In this document: one piece after another, positions 24,877 through 34,900 of the stretch | Numbering within the stretch: the stretch's first letter is position 1 | Layout: each line of letters begins with the position of its first letter | Assembly (NCBI GenBank): GCA_028689635.1 | Contig: JAQVCU010000001.1 | Span: 1-64,000 of the forward strand | Reading direction: 5' to 3' | Length of the DNA stretch: 64,000 nucleotides | Source of the DNA: Oscillospiraceae bacterium | GTDB lineage: Bacteria; Bacillota; Clostridia; Oscillospirales; Ruminococcaceae | Translations under genes and position numbers: made by a program | The notes under the pieces: model-generated | Database searches by the model: none | What the model was told of the DNA's origin: nothing | Seen by the model: the letters and a program-made list of their open reading frames with translations, nothing else

Positions 24877-25539
24877 ATGACCGCCAGAATGGCATTTAAC
24901 AACGAACTTCAGGCCCTGCACAACGATCTCGTCCGCATGGGCGGCATGATCGAAGACGCCATAGAAAAATCGGTGCGCTCGCTGGAGATGCACAGCCGGG
25001 AACAGGCCCAGGGCATCATCGACGGCGACCAAACCGTAGACCGCATGGAGAAGGATATCGAATCCCGCTGCCTTAACCTGTTGCTGCGCCAACAGCCTGT
25101 GGCCGGGGATCTTCGCGCCATCTCCACCGCCCTGAAGATCATCACCGACATGGAGCGCATCGGCGACCAGGCCGCCGATATCGCCGATATCACCATGCAT
25201 TTTACCGACGGGGAATCCCCCTCCATGGCCAAGCACCTGCCCATGATGGCGCAGGTCGCCTCCGATATGGTGCACAAAAGCGTCACCGCCTTTGTGAAAA
25301 ACGATCTGGAGCTTGCGCGGAGCACCATGGAGCAGGACGACGAAGTGGACGCCCTTTTCCTGAAGGTGCGCTCCGACCTGATCTCCCTGCTGCAAAGCTC
25401 GGCGGATCACGCCGACCAGGCCATTGATGTGATGATGATGGCAAAATACTTAGAGCGCATCGGCGACCACGCCGTTAACATCTGCGAGTGGGTGGAATTT
25501 TCCATCACCGGGGAATACAAAAACACCCGCATCCTTTAA
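24877..25539 (+). CDS. phoU: Phosphate signalling protein PhoU
   Basis: A 220-aa all-helical protein with two PhoU repeats; metal-binding ExxxD-type motifs appear as DMERIGDQAADIA and LERIGDHAVNICEW. PhoU signals phosphate sufficiency from the Pst transporter to the sensor kinase and restrains uptake. GGGAGG precedes ATG 24877. Lies between pstB and the response regulator gene. Confidence 0.95.
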   Translation: MTARMAFNNELQALHNDLVRMGGMIEDAIEKSVRSLEMHSREQAQGIIDGDQTVDRMEKDIESRCLNLLLRQQPVAGDLRAISTALKIITDMERIGDQAADIADITMHFTDGESPSMAKHLPMMAQVASDMVHKSVTAFVKNDLELARSTMEQDDEVDALFLKVRSDLISLLQSSADHADQAIDVMMMAKYLERIGDHAVNICEWVEFSITGEYKNTRIL

Positions 25540-25575
25540 AAAGCGGGCCGCCCTATTTTAAATTTTGAGGAGCGA

Positions 25576-26286
25576 ATGCAATTGGCACAGCTGATTTATG
25601 TGGTGGAGGACGACGAGGATATCCGGGAGCTGATCACCTGCACCCTGGAATCCTTCTCCTACGAGGTACAGGCCTTCCCCCAGGCGGAGGACATGCTGGC
25701 GGCGCTGGAAAAAAGCCGTCCCCAGCTTATCCTGCTGGACATTATGTTGCCCGGCATGGACGGGATCGCCGCCCTGGGCCTGATCCGCAAAAGGCCGGAT
25801 ACCGCCCGGCTTCCGGTGATCATGCTCACCGCCCGCACCAGCGAGGTGGACCGGGTGCGGGGCCTTGACTGCGGGGCCGACGACTACATTCCAAAGCCCT
25901 TCGGCATTTTGGAGCTCACCGCCCGGGTGCGCACCGCCCTGCGCCACGGGGAGGCGGCCGGCGCGCCCATCCCGCAGGATCTTTCCTGCGGCGGCATCCG
26001 CATCGACTGCGCCCGCCACGAGGTGTGGCAGGACGGGAGCCGGGTGGAACTCACCCTAAAGGAATATCAGCTGCTGGAGCTTTTGATGGGCAACCGCAAC
26101 CGTGTGGTGCCCCGGGACGAGATCCTCAACCGCATCTGGGGCATCGATTTTGCCGGCGAGACCCGCACCTTGGATATGCACATCAAAAGCCTGCGGGGAA
26201 AGCTTGGCGACAACGCCGACCTGCCCCGTTATATCAAAACTGTCCGGGGCGTCGGCTACACCTTTTTGGAGGGTCAGGGCCGGTAA
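25576..26286 (+). CDS. phoP: OmpR-type response regulator, PhoP/PhoB-like
   Basis: A 236-aa DNA-binding regulator. Receiver domain 1-120 with acidic pocket E11-D12-D13, phospho-acceptor Asp55 (LLDIMLPGMDG), MLTAR and the IPKPF Lys. Winged-helix output domain (about 135-233) with ELTLKEYQLLELL and TLDMHIKSLRGKLG. Position after phoU and before the sensor kinase points to control of the Pho regulon, with the 11-bp repeats at 20980-21064 as likely targets. GAGGAG precedes ATG 25576. Confidence 0.9.
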   Translation: MQLAQLIYVVEDDEDIRELITCTLESFSYEVQAFPQAEDMLAALEKSRPQLILLDIMLPGMDGIAALGLIRKRPDTARLPVIMLTARTSEVDRVRGLDCGADDYIPKPFGILELTARVRTALRHGEAAGAPIPQDLSCGGIRIDCARHEVWQDGSRVELTLKEYQLLELLMGNRNRVVPRDEILNRIWGIDFAGETRTLDMHIKSLRGKLGDNADLPRYIKTVRGVGYTFLEGQGR

Positions 26287-26310
26287 TTGCCTGGCAGAGG
26301 AGGGTGACTG

Positions 26311-28053
<1,743 letters not shown>

Positions 28054-28060
28054 AATATGA

Positions 28061-28099
28061 GCAAATCAGATAAAATTTGTCTGATTTGCTTTTGTTTTT
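28061..28099 (+). terminator. Terminator after phoR
   Basis: GCAAATCAGA / TCTGATTTGC stem, 9-nt loop, then TTTTGTTTTT. An AT-rich stem, but long and perfect. Confidence 0.8.
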
Positions 28100-28133
28100 C
28101 TGCCGTATTTTTCAAATTTGCGGCAGTTTTTTG

Positions 28134-28162
28134 TTGAAGTTTCCCGGACAGTAGGGTATAAT
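28134..28162 (+). promoter_or_regulatory. Promoter of the 222-aa unknown gene
   Basis: TTGAAG (28134-28139), 17 bp, TATAAT (28157-28162). Confidence 0.75.
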
Positions 28163-28234
28163 GACTTTATGCTTCGCCCATTTTCACGCTATATCGAACG
28201 ATTCTTGCTGGAATATTGATGGAGGTGCCTGCCG

Positions 28235-28903
28235 GTGGAAATGATTTTTCAGGGTCAAAGCCCCGATCCGAAGGAAAAATACAAAGAATATCAGGCCCTT
28301 CTCTGCAAGCTTCCCGGGGTTCTAAACGCCCAGTTCGTGCTGGACGAGGACGGTTCGGCCCGGGAGCTCCATATCCTTTCCACCCTGGCCAAAAGCCCCA
28401 AACAGCTGGCCCGGGATGTCCAGTCGGCTTTGTTGGCCGCCTTTTCCTTCCCCCTGGATCATCGGGTCATCAGCATTGCCCAGATCGATACGGGGGATCG
28501 TTCCCTGTTGCCCTGCCCGCAGCGCCTGGCATGTGAGCAGGTCACCCTTACCGTCGGCTCCGACGCCGCCCAGTGCCGGGTATCCCTCTCTTTGGATAAG
28601 GAAGTCTATGTGGGGGAATCCTCCTCTTCCGGCCTGATCTACAGCCGCCAGCGCATGGTGGCGGAGGCCGCCCTGATGTCGATCCACCGCTTTTTGGGCC
28701 GTCCGGACGTCTTTTCCCTGGTGGACGTGCGGCAGTCTGAGGTCGCGGCCCGCCCGGCGGTTCTGGTTACAGTGGGCTACAGCGAAAACGGCGCCGACCG
28801 CCTGCTGCTGGGTGCTGTCTATTTGGAAGACGACGTGAACACGGCCATCGTCAAGGCCACCTTGGACGCGGTGAACCGCCGTCTGAGCCTGTGTGTAAAA
28901 TAA
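28235..28903 (+). CDS. Unknown conserved-looking 222-aa soluble protein
   Basis: Start is GTG 28235, seven bases after GGAGGTG; ATG 28241 is too far. The N-terminal half (about 18-90) has a recurring pattern I associate with unnamed Firmicutes proteins: LPGV.NAQFV.DEDG..RELHIL followed by SPKQLARDVQSALLAAF and DHRVISIAQI. The C-terminal half (about 100-222) looks like an alpha/beta domain with strand-rich VTLTVGSDAAQCRVSLSL and a final helix. No catalytic motif, signal peptide or membrane segment. It precedes a membrane peptide, an HD-GYP protein and a DUF5317 protein and may work with them. I do not know its function. Confidence 0.75.
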   Translation: MEMIFQGQSPDPKEKYKEYQALLCKLPGVLNAQFVLDEDGSARELHILSTLAKSPKQLARDVQSALLAAFSFPLDHRVISIAQIDTGDRSLLPCPQRLACEQVTLTVGSDAAQCRVSLSLDKEVYVGESSSSGLIYSRQRMVAEAALMSIHRFLGRPDVFSLVDVRQSEVAARPAVLVTVGYSENGADRLLLGAVYLEDDVNTAIVKATLDAVNRRLSLCVK

Positions 28904-28961
28904 CATGGTTTCCTGAACGGTTTCAGGCCCGGCGGGTTTGGTTTTAACGTTTAGCGAAGCG

Positions 28962-29018
28962 GATATAGCCTGTTTGACTAGCGGAAAACAGAGCTCTCAT
29001 CTGAGAGGAGGCTATATC
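28962..29018 (+). promoter_or_regulatory. 5' leader fold that would hide the ribosome site of the 27-aa peptide gene
   Basis: Outer stem: GATATAGCCT (28962-28971) is the exact complement of AGGCTATATC (29009-29018), which ends at the base before the GTG start. Inner stem: CTCTCA (28994-28999) pairs with TGAGAG (29002-29007). The ribosome site GAGAGGAGG (29003-29011) lies inside the two right-hand arms. Seen directly; the regulatory role is inferred. Confidence 0.6.
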
Positions 29019-29102
29019 GTGAAAAACGCTAAGATCGCCACTGCTGTTATGGCTGTCATGTCGTTCCTGCTGTCTGCAGGCGCCTATCTGTCCTGGAGAT
29101 AA
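29019..29102 (+). CDS. 27-residue hydrophobic peptide
   Basis: GTG 29019 follows GAGAGGAGG and encodes 27 residues: a basic start (MKNAK), a single hydrophobic helix (about 6-24) and a terminal Trp-Arg. Too short for standard gene finders. It resembles a one-span membrane peptide of the regulatory or type I toxin size class, but no known toxin is recognised. The HD-GYP start is 78 bp downstream with no terminator between. Confidence 0.55.
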   Translation: MKNAKIATAVMAVMSFLLSAGAYLSWR

Positions 29103-29180
29103 CATAGGTTTTTTGTGACGAGCTGCCGGGTCTGTTTCCATATAATTCGCTGTTGGGACGCTTTTGGAGGGGATTTTGCC

Positions 29181-30506
29181 ATGACGAAGGCCGCGCGGGT
29201 TTATTCCTGGTTTATCTCTCTGCTCGGCATTGGGGTAGGCCTTTATTGCTGTTACCTCTATTTTTCCTCCTGGGGCGCCAACTGGCCCTCGGAGCTGCTG
29301 GATTTCATCATGCTGGTGCTGCTCTGCACCATCAGCCGGATGCTGCCCGTCTACATCAATGAGGATCAATATTTCGATATTTCTTTTATCAGCATCTTTA
29401 CGGCCCTGTTGGTAAAAGGGCCGGTGGCCGCCGTGGCCATTACCCTGATCAGCACCTTTTTTGTTTTTGAGCATGGGGAAAAACGGGACGAGCCCTTCCG
29501 CTATATCCTCACCAAACCCCTGATCAAAACAGCCTTTAACACCAGCAATTTCCTGCTTTCCATCTATCTTCCCGGGCAGGTCTTCCTGCTGTGCGGCGGG
29601 CGCCCGGGGGAGTTTTCCCTTCCCTTTTCCCTGTGGCCTGCGCTGGTGTTCATCGTCCTCACCCTGATCTGCAACGCCGCTATCCTGATGGCTTTGCTGG
29701 CTCTGAACCGCCAGGTTCGGTTCCTTCCCTCTCTGTTTTCCACCGTGGCCATGCTGCTGCCCAATTTTGCGGCGGTGGCCCCCATCGGTTATCTGCTGGG
29801 GTTTATCATGTCCCGCCCCTCCGGGCTTTATTTTGCCCTCCTGTTCCTGGCCCCGCTGCTGGTGGCCCGCTATGCCTTCCAGCTCTATGTGACCAGTAAA
29901 GTGCAATATTACAACATGGTCAAGGTCCTCACCGCCGCTTTGGAGGCCAAAGACAAATACACCGAGGGCCATTCCCGCCGGGTGGAATCCTATTCTGTCC
30001 AGATCGCCCAGGCCATGCGCCTTTCCGCCGCCCGGGTGGAGACCATCCGCGTGGCGGCCCTGCTCCACGACGTCGGCAAGATCGGCGTCGACGACGGTAT
30101 CCTGCGCAAGCCCGGGCTGCTGACCCAGGACGAGCGCAGCATCATTGAAGGCCACCCGCAGATCGGGGTGCACATTTTGGAGGATACCGATCTTTCCGAC
30201 GCCACCAAACAGATCATCCTTCACCACCACGAACGCTACGACGGCGGCGGCTATCCCAGCCACACCGATTATCGCAACACCCCTCTGGAAGCTTATATTC
30301 TGGGGGTGGCCGACGCCTTTGACGCCATGACCAGCGACCGCCCCTACCGCAGCGGTATGCCCACGGAAAAGGCCCTCTCCATCCTTCTGGAGGAATCCGG
30401 AAAGCAGTTTCATCCCCGCGCCGTGGATGTTTTTATCCGTTCCATGGGCGGCTATGAAAAATATGGCCTTTCCCCTGTGGAGCCCGTTACCGGGAGGGTT
30501 CGCTGA
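29181..30506 (+). CDS. Membrane-anchored HD-GYP domain phosphodiesterase
   Basis: A 441-aa protein. Residues 1-235 carry about six membrane helices forming an uncharacterised sensor-like domain. Residues 245-435 are an HD-GYP domain: His264, the HD pair H296-D297 in LLHDVGKIG, HHHERYDGGGYP (348-359) with the GYP motif intact, and DAFDAMTSDRPYR. Family knowledge: HD-GYP enzymes hydrolyse c-di-GMP (some act on other cyclic dinucleotides). All metal ligands look intact. ATG 29181 has GGAGGGGAT upstream; the frame is open further back but no ribosome site fits. It overlaps the DUF5317 gene by 1 bp. Confidence 0.9.
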   Translation: MTKAARVYSWFISLLGIGVGLYCCYLYFSSWGANWPSELLDFIMLVLLCTISRMLPVYINEDQYFDISFISIFTALLVKGPVAAVAITLISTFFVFEHGEKRDEPFRYILTKPLIKTAFNTSNFLLSIYLPGQVFLLCGGRPGEFSLPFSLWPALVFIVLTLICNAAILMALLALNRQVRFLPSLFSTVAMLLPNFAAVAPIGYLLGFIMSRPSGLYFALLFLAPLLVARYAFQLYVTSKVQYYNMVKVLTAALEAKDKYTEGHSRRVESYSVQIAQAMRLSAARVETIRVAALLHDVGKIGVDDGILRKPGLLTQDERSIIEGHPQIGVHILEDTDLSDATKQIILHHHERYDGGGYPSHTDYRNTPLEAYILGVADAFDAMTSDRPYRSGMPTEKALSILLEESGKQFHPRAVDVFIRSMGGYEKYGLSPVEPVTGRVR

Positions 30507-31093
30507 TGCTTTTATGCTATCTGGCCCTGCTTTCCATCGTGATCGGCTGGCTGCGCGGCGGAAGGCTGCACAATTTTCTCCATTATTCCCTGCGGGGCCT
30601 GTTTCTTCCCATCGCCGCGTTTCTGCTGGAGGCCGGTTTTGAACCCTTTTTCCGCTTGACGGGCTGGGAGCCTTCCCGGTGGCTGTGGGCGGCGGTGCTG
30701 ACAGAATATCTTCTGATCTTCTCCTTCCTGTTCCTCAACCGGCAGGAGGTCTCCACCTGGTTTTTGGCGGCTGGTACGGCTGCCAATTTTCTGGTCATCG
30801 CCTGCAACGGCTGGCGCATGCCTGTTTCCGCCGCGATCTATGAAATGCCGTCCCTCTCCTCCTTTGTGGAGCGCATCGAGGCTGGTACCCTGATGGAATA
30901 CTGTATCGCCGGCCCCTCCACCCGCTTCCTGTGGCTGGGGGATGTGATCCATTTCGATTTTATCCCCGGCATGTCCTTTGCCAGCGTCGGAGATTTTTTC
31001 ATGGCCGTAGGCGTTTTTCTTCTGATCCAGGCTTTTATGACCGCCCGTCCTCCCCAAGCTTCAACGCCGGCCAGCGAGGCCAGCTACGGATAA
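30506..31093 (+). CDS. DUF5317 family membrane protein
   Basis: A 195-aa protein with about five hydrophobic segments. The NGWRMPVS segment, the WLGDVIHFDF loop and the terminal SVGDFFMAVGVFLLIQ match my memory of DUF5317, an uncharacterised family often next to HD-GYP genes in Clostridia. Its ATG overlaps the HD-GYP stop (TGATG), so the two are translationally coupled and probably act together in the membrane. Confidence 0.8.
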   Translation: MLLCYLALLSIVIGWLRGGRLHNFLHYSLRGLFLPIAAFLLEAGFEPFFRLTGWEPSRWLWAAVLTEYLLIFSFLFLNRQEVSTWFLAAGTAANFLVIACNGWRMPVSAAIYEMPSLSSFVERIEAGTLMEYCIAGPSTRFLWLGDVIHFDFIPGMSFASVGDFFMAVGVFLLIQAFMTARPPQASTPASEASYG

Positions 31094-31096
31094 AAG

Positions 31097-31130
31097 GGCC
31101 CTCCGGCATGCCGGGGAGCCGCTTTTTCTT
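31097..31130 (+). terminator. Terminator after the DUF5317 gene
   Basis: GGCCCTCCGGC / GCCGGGGAGCC (one mismatch, one G-T pair) with a tight loop, followed by GCTTTTTCTTT. Confidence 0.65.
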
Positions 31131-31170
31131 TCCCTACTTTTTTATTTTATCCGAAAAAAGGAGGCCTTTT

Positions 31171-31716
31171 ATGGCGCGCCCGCTCACCGTCCGGCGGCTT
31201 TATGTCATGCCGCTGCTGCTTTTCATCCTCTATTTGTGGGAGTTTTCCGCTCTGCTGGGCCTTTTGGGCCAGCTTTCCGGCGGGGAACTGCTCTTTGACC
31301 CGCAGGCCCTGCTGCGTTTTTCTTGCCGGACGGCGCCGCCGCTGCTGGGGGCCTGCCTGCTGCTGGGGCTGCTCTGCGCTTTGCTGCTGGGCAAAAAGGT
31401 CTGTGTCCTCTCCTCAGAAGGGGTGCTCCGCGGCGACCGGGCTTTCCCCTGGGAAGATATTCGCTCTGTGCGCTGGGAAAGCCGCACGCCGCCTTCCCGG
31501 GGCGTGGCCGGACGGGTGCTGAAAGGGGATGGCGGAAGCGCTCTGTTGGGCGATAAAAGGCGGCTGACGCTGCCCCATCTGCCTTTGTGGGCCGCCTTTG
31601 TGATCCAAAGGCGGGCCCGGGCCCGGCTCTCCCTCGGCGGCCCCTGGCCGCTGATCCTCTTTGTCTCCCAGCTTTTTGCCCTGGGCGTATCGGTGTTGTT
31701 TACCTGTTCTTTTTGA
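31171..31716 (+). CDS. Membrane protein of unknown function
   Basis: A 181-aa protein starting at ATG 31171 behind AAAAGGAGGC. Two hydrophobic helices at about 11-34 and 52-73, a soluble PH-like stretch (about 78-145, with VLSSEGVLRGDRAFPWEDIRSVRW, the pattern of a bacterial PH domain strand set) and a third helix at about 155-178. The PH-like reading is tentative. Separated from the DUF5317 gene by a probable terminator. Confidence 0.65.
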   Translation: MARPLTVRRLYVMPLLLFILYLWEFSALLGLLGQLSGGELLFDPQALLRFSCRTAPPLLGACLLLGLLCALLLGKKVCVLSSEGVLRGDRAFPWEDIRSVRWESRTPPSRGVAGRVLKGDGGSALLGDKRRLTLPHLPLWAAFVIQRRARARLSLGGPWPLILFVSQLFALGVSVLFTCSF

Positions 31717-31731
31717 TCTCAAATATGTCAA

Positions 31732-31767
31732 AAAGGGGCGGCCGTTTTTTTGCGGCTGCCCCCTTTT
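31732..31767 (+). terminator. Terminator after the membrane protein
   Basis: AAAGGGGCGGCCG / CGGCTGCCCCCTTT with a T-rich loop, ending in seven T. Confidence 0.85.
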
Positions 31768-31848
31768 TTTGCTGTTTTCCCGCAGCGGGGCGCCTCATCT
31801 TTTCCAAAGGCTTTTCGAGCCGCGGGCCCGGCGTCCGCCCGCTTCATA

Positions 31849-31875
31849 AGCGCCGCCATCGCTTGAGGCGGCGCT
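31849..31875. other. Isolated hairpin between convergent units
   Basis: AGCGCCGCC / GGCGGCGCT, 9-bp perfect stem, 9-nt loop. No T run on either strand, so not a standard terminator. Nothing else is seen in 31768-31895. Confidence 0.5.
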
Positions 31876-31895
31876 GACGGCCTTTCCCCCCGCGC

Positions 31896-31929
31896 AAAAA
31901 AGGCGGCTCCGCCTTTCAGCGGGGCCGCC
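31896..31929 (-). terminator. Terminator of the purine operon
   Basis: On the minus strand GGCGGC ... GCCGCC with an inner GGCGGA helix and a TTTTTT run, 16 bp beyond the purL stop. Confidence 0.75.
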
Positions 31930-31944
31930 AAAGCAACCCAGGGG

Positions 31945-34900
31945 TTATTTGTAGTAATCCACCGCGCCGCGGAAGATAGGCTGTACGCGGTTGCCTTCCA
32001 CATTGCGGTACAGGCCCTCGCCAAAACGTTCGGAATGGCCCATTTTGCCGAATATCCGCCCGTCGGGGGAGGTGATCCCCTCGATGGCCTCGACCGAAGT
32101 GTTGGGGTTATAGCGGATATCATAGGTCGGCTCGCCGGAAAGATCCACATATTGGGTGGCGATCTGGCCATTTTGCGCCAGCTGGCGCACCAGCTCCTCC
32201 CCAGCCACAAAGCGCCCTTCCCCGTGGGAAATGGCCACCGTGTGGATCTCCCCGGGCTCGGTGTGCATCAGCCAGGGGGATTTGTTGGAGGCCACACGGG
32301 TGCGCACCAGCATGGACTGGTGGCGGCCGATGGTGTTGAAGGTAAGGGTGGGGCAGGAGGCATCGGTGTCGATGATCTTGCCAAACGGCACCAGGCCCAG
32401 TTTCACCAGCGCCTGGAACCCGTTGCAGATGCCGCACATCAGGCCGTCCCGGCTATCCAACAGCTCCTGCACCGCGTCCTTGATCCGGGGGTTGCGGAAG
32501 AAGGCGGTGATGAATTTGGCGGAGCCCTCCGGCTCGTCGCCGCCGGAGAACCCTCCGGGGATCGCGATGATCTGCGAAGCGCGGATCAGTTTTTCAAAGG
32601 CTTCTACCGATTCCTCAATGGCGCTGCCCGTAAGGTTGCGCACCACAAAGATCTCCGGCTCCGCCCCCGCCAAACGGAAGGCCCGGGCGGTGTCGTATTC
32701 ACAGTTGGTGCCGGGGAACACCGGGATCAGCACCCGGGGACGCGCGGCCTTGACGGCGGGAACCACGCGGCTCTGCGCCTGGAATGTAAACTTTTCCGGG
32801 GTATCCTCCCGGGTGGAGATGAGATAGGGGAACACCGGCTGCAACGTGCCCTCCCAGGCCTTTTGCAGGCGGTTCATGGGGATCACCATCTTATTGATGT
32901 CCAGCTCGTACCGGGCATCGGTAAAGCCCAGGCACTCCCCGGCGGCCTCATCCTTCTCCGAAAGCTCGAAGAGGAAGCCGCCGTAGCAGGGGGCGAAGGC
33001 GATCTTCCGATCCAGCGGCGCCGCCAGTTTAAAGCCGATGTGGTTGCCCATCCCCATTTTGATCACGCCGTCCATGGGGCCACCGGCAGAAATGCTCCAG
33101 CAGGAAAGCACCTTTCCGCTGGCGATCAGGGCTTCCATTTTATCGAATGTGGCGCGGACGCTGTCAAATACCGGCAGGCCGTCTTTGTCATATTCCGGAA
33201 GCAGCATATAGACCGGATGCCCGGCCGCCTTAAACTCCGTGGAAACCACCTTTTCCGCCTTGGCCGTGGATACGGCGAAGGAAACAAGGGTGGGAGGAAC
33301 GTCGATATTTTCAAAGGTTCCAGACATGGAGTCCTTTCCGCCGATGGAGCCGACAGAAAGCTCGATCTGGGCCTTCAACGCGCCCAGCAGAGCCGAAAAC
33401 GGCTTGCCCCAGCGGGCCGGGTCGTTTTGGGTGCGCTCAAAATATTCCTGGAAGGTAAGCCAGCAGCGGCTGCGGCTGCCACCGGCAGAGATAACTTTGG
33501 CCACCGATTCGATCACCGCCAGCATGGCGCCGTGGTATGGGCTCTGGCTGGAAATTTCCGGATCAAAGCCCCAGGCCATCAGGGAGCAGGTGGAGGTCTC
33601 TCCGCCCAGCACCGGGATCTTGGCCGCCATGGCCTGAGCGGGGGTCAGCTGGCGCACGCCACCAAAGGGCATCAGCACCGTCCCGGCGCCGATGGTGGAA
33701 TCAAAGCGCTCCACCAGGCCCTTCTGAGAGCAGAGAGCCAGGCTTGCCAAACGTTTCTCCAGCAAAGTCTCGATGGGAGTCACCTCATCCACCGGGGCTG
33801 TTACCTCCTGCTCTGGCACGCGCACCGCCGTGTGCTTGACCGCGCCGTTGGAGTTCAAAAATTCGCGGGAGAGATCGACAATGATCCGGCCGTCCAGCTC
33901 CATCACCAGGCGGGGGCTCTCGGTCACCTGAGCCACGCGGGTGGCCTCCAGGTTTTCCTCTCCGGCCAGGGCGATAAACTTCTCCTGGTCCCCGGCCGCC
34001 ACCACCACAGCCATGCGCTCCTGAGATTCGCTGATGGCCAGCTCGGTGCCGGTGAGGCCCTCGTATTTTTTGGGCACCTTCCCCAGGTCGATCCGCAGCC
34101 CGTCCGCCAGCTCGCCGATGGCCACAGAGACGCCCCCGGCGCCAAAATCGTTGCAGCGCTTGATCAGCCGGGAGACCTCCGGGTTGCGGAACAGCCGCTG
34201 GAGCTTCCGCTCTTCCGGCGCGTTGCCCTTCTGCACCTCTGCCCCACAGGTTTCCAGGGAGGAGAGGGTATGGGATTTGGAGGAGCCGGTGGCTCCGCCG
34301 CAGCCGTCCCGGCCGGTGCGGCCGCCCAACAGGATGACCACGTCCCCGGGGATGGGACACTCGCGGACAACATTTTCCTTCGGCACCGCCCCCAGCACCG
34401 CGCCGATCTCCATGCGTTTGGCCACATAACCGGGGTGGTATACCTCGGAGACATGCCCGGTGGCAAGGCCGATCTGGTTGCCGTAGGAGCTGTAACCTGC
34501 GGCGGCGGTGGTGACGATTTTTTTCTGGGGCAGTTTGCCCTTCATGGTTTTATGCACCGGCAAAAGCGGATCCGCCGCGCCGGTGACGCGCATGGCCTGA
34601 TAAACATAGCTGCGCCCGGAAAGGGGATCGCGGATGGCGCCGCCCAGGCAGGTGGCCGCGCCGCCGAAGGGCTCGATCTCCGTGGGATGGTTGTGGGTCT
34701 CGTTTTTAAACATCAGCAGCCAGTCCTGGTCTTCCCCGTCCACATCCACCTTGATGTTGACCGAGCAGGCATTGATCTCCTCCGACTCGTCCAGGGCCGG
34801 AAGCAGGCCGCGTTTTTTCAGGGCCCTTGCCCCGATGGTGGCCAGATCCATAAGGGTAACGGGCTTTTTCTCCCGTCCCGTCTCCCGGCGCAGATCCAGA

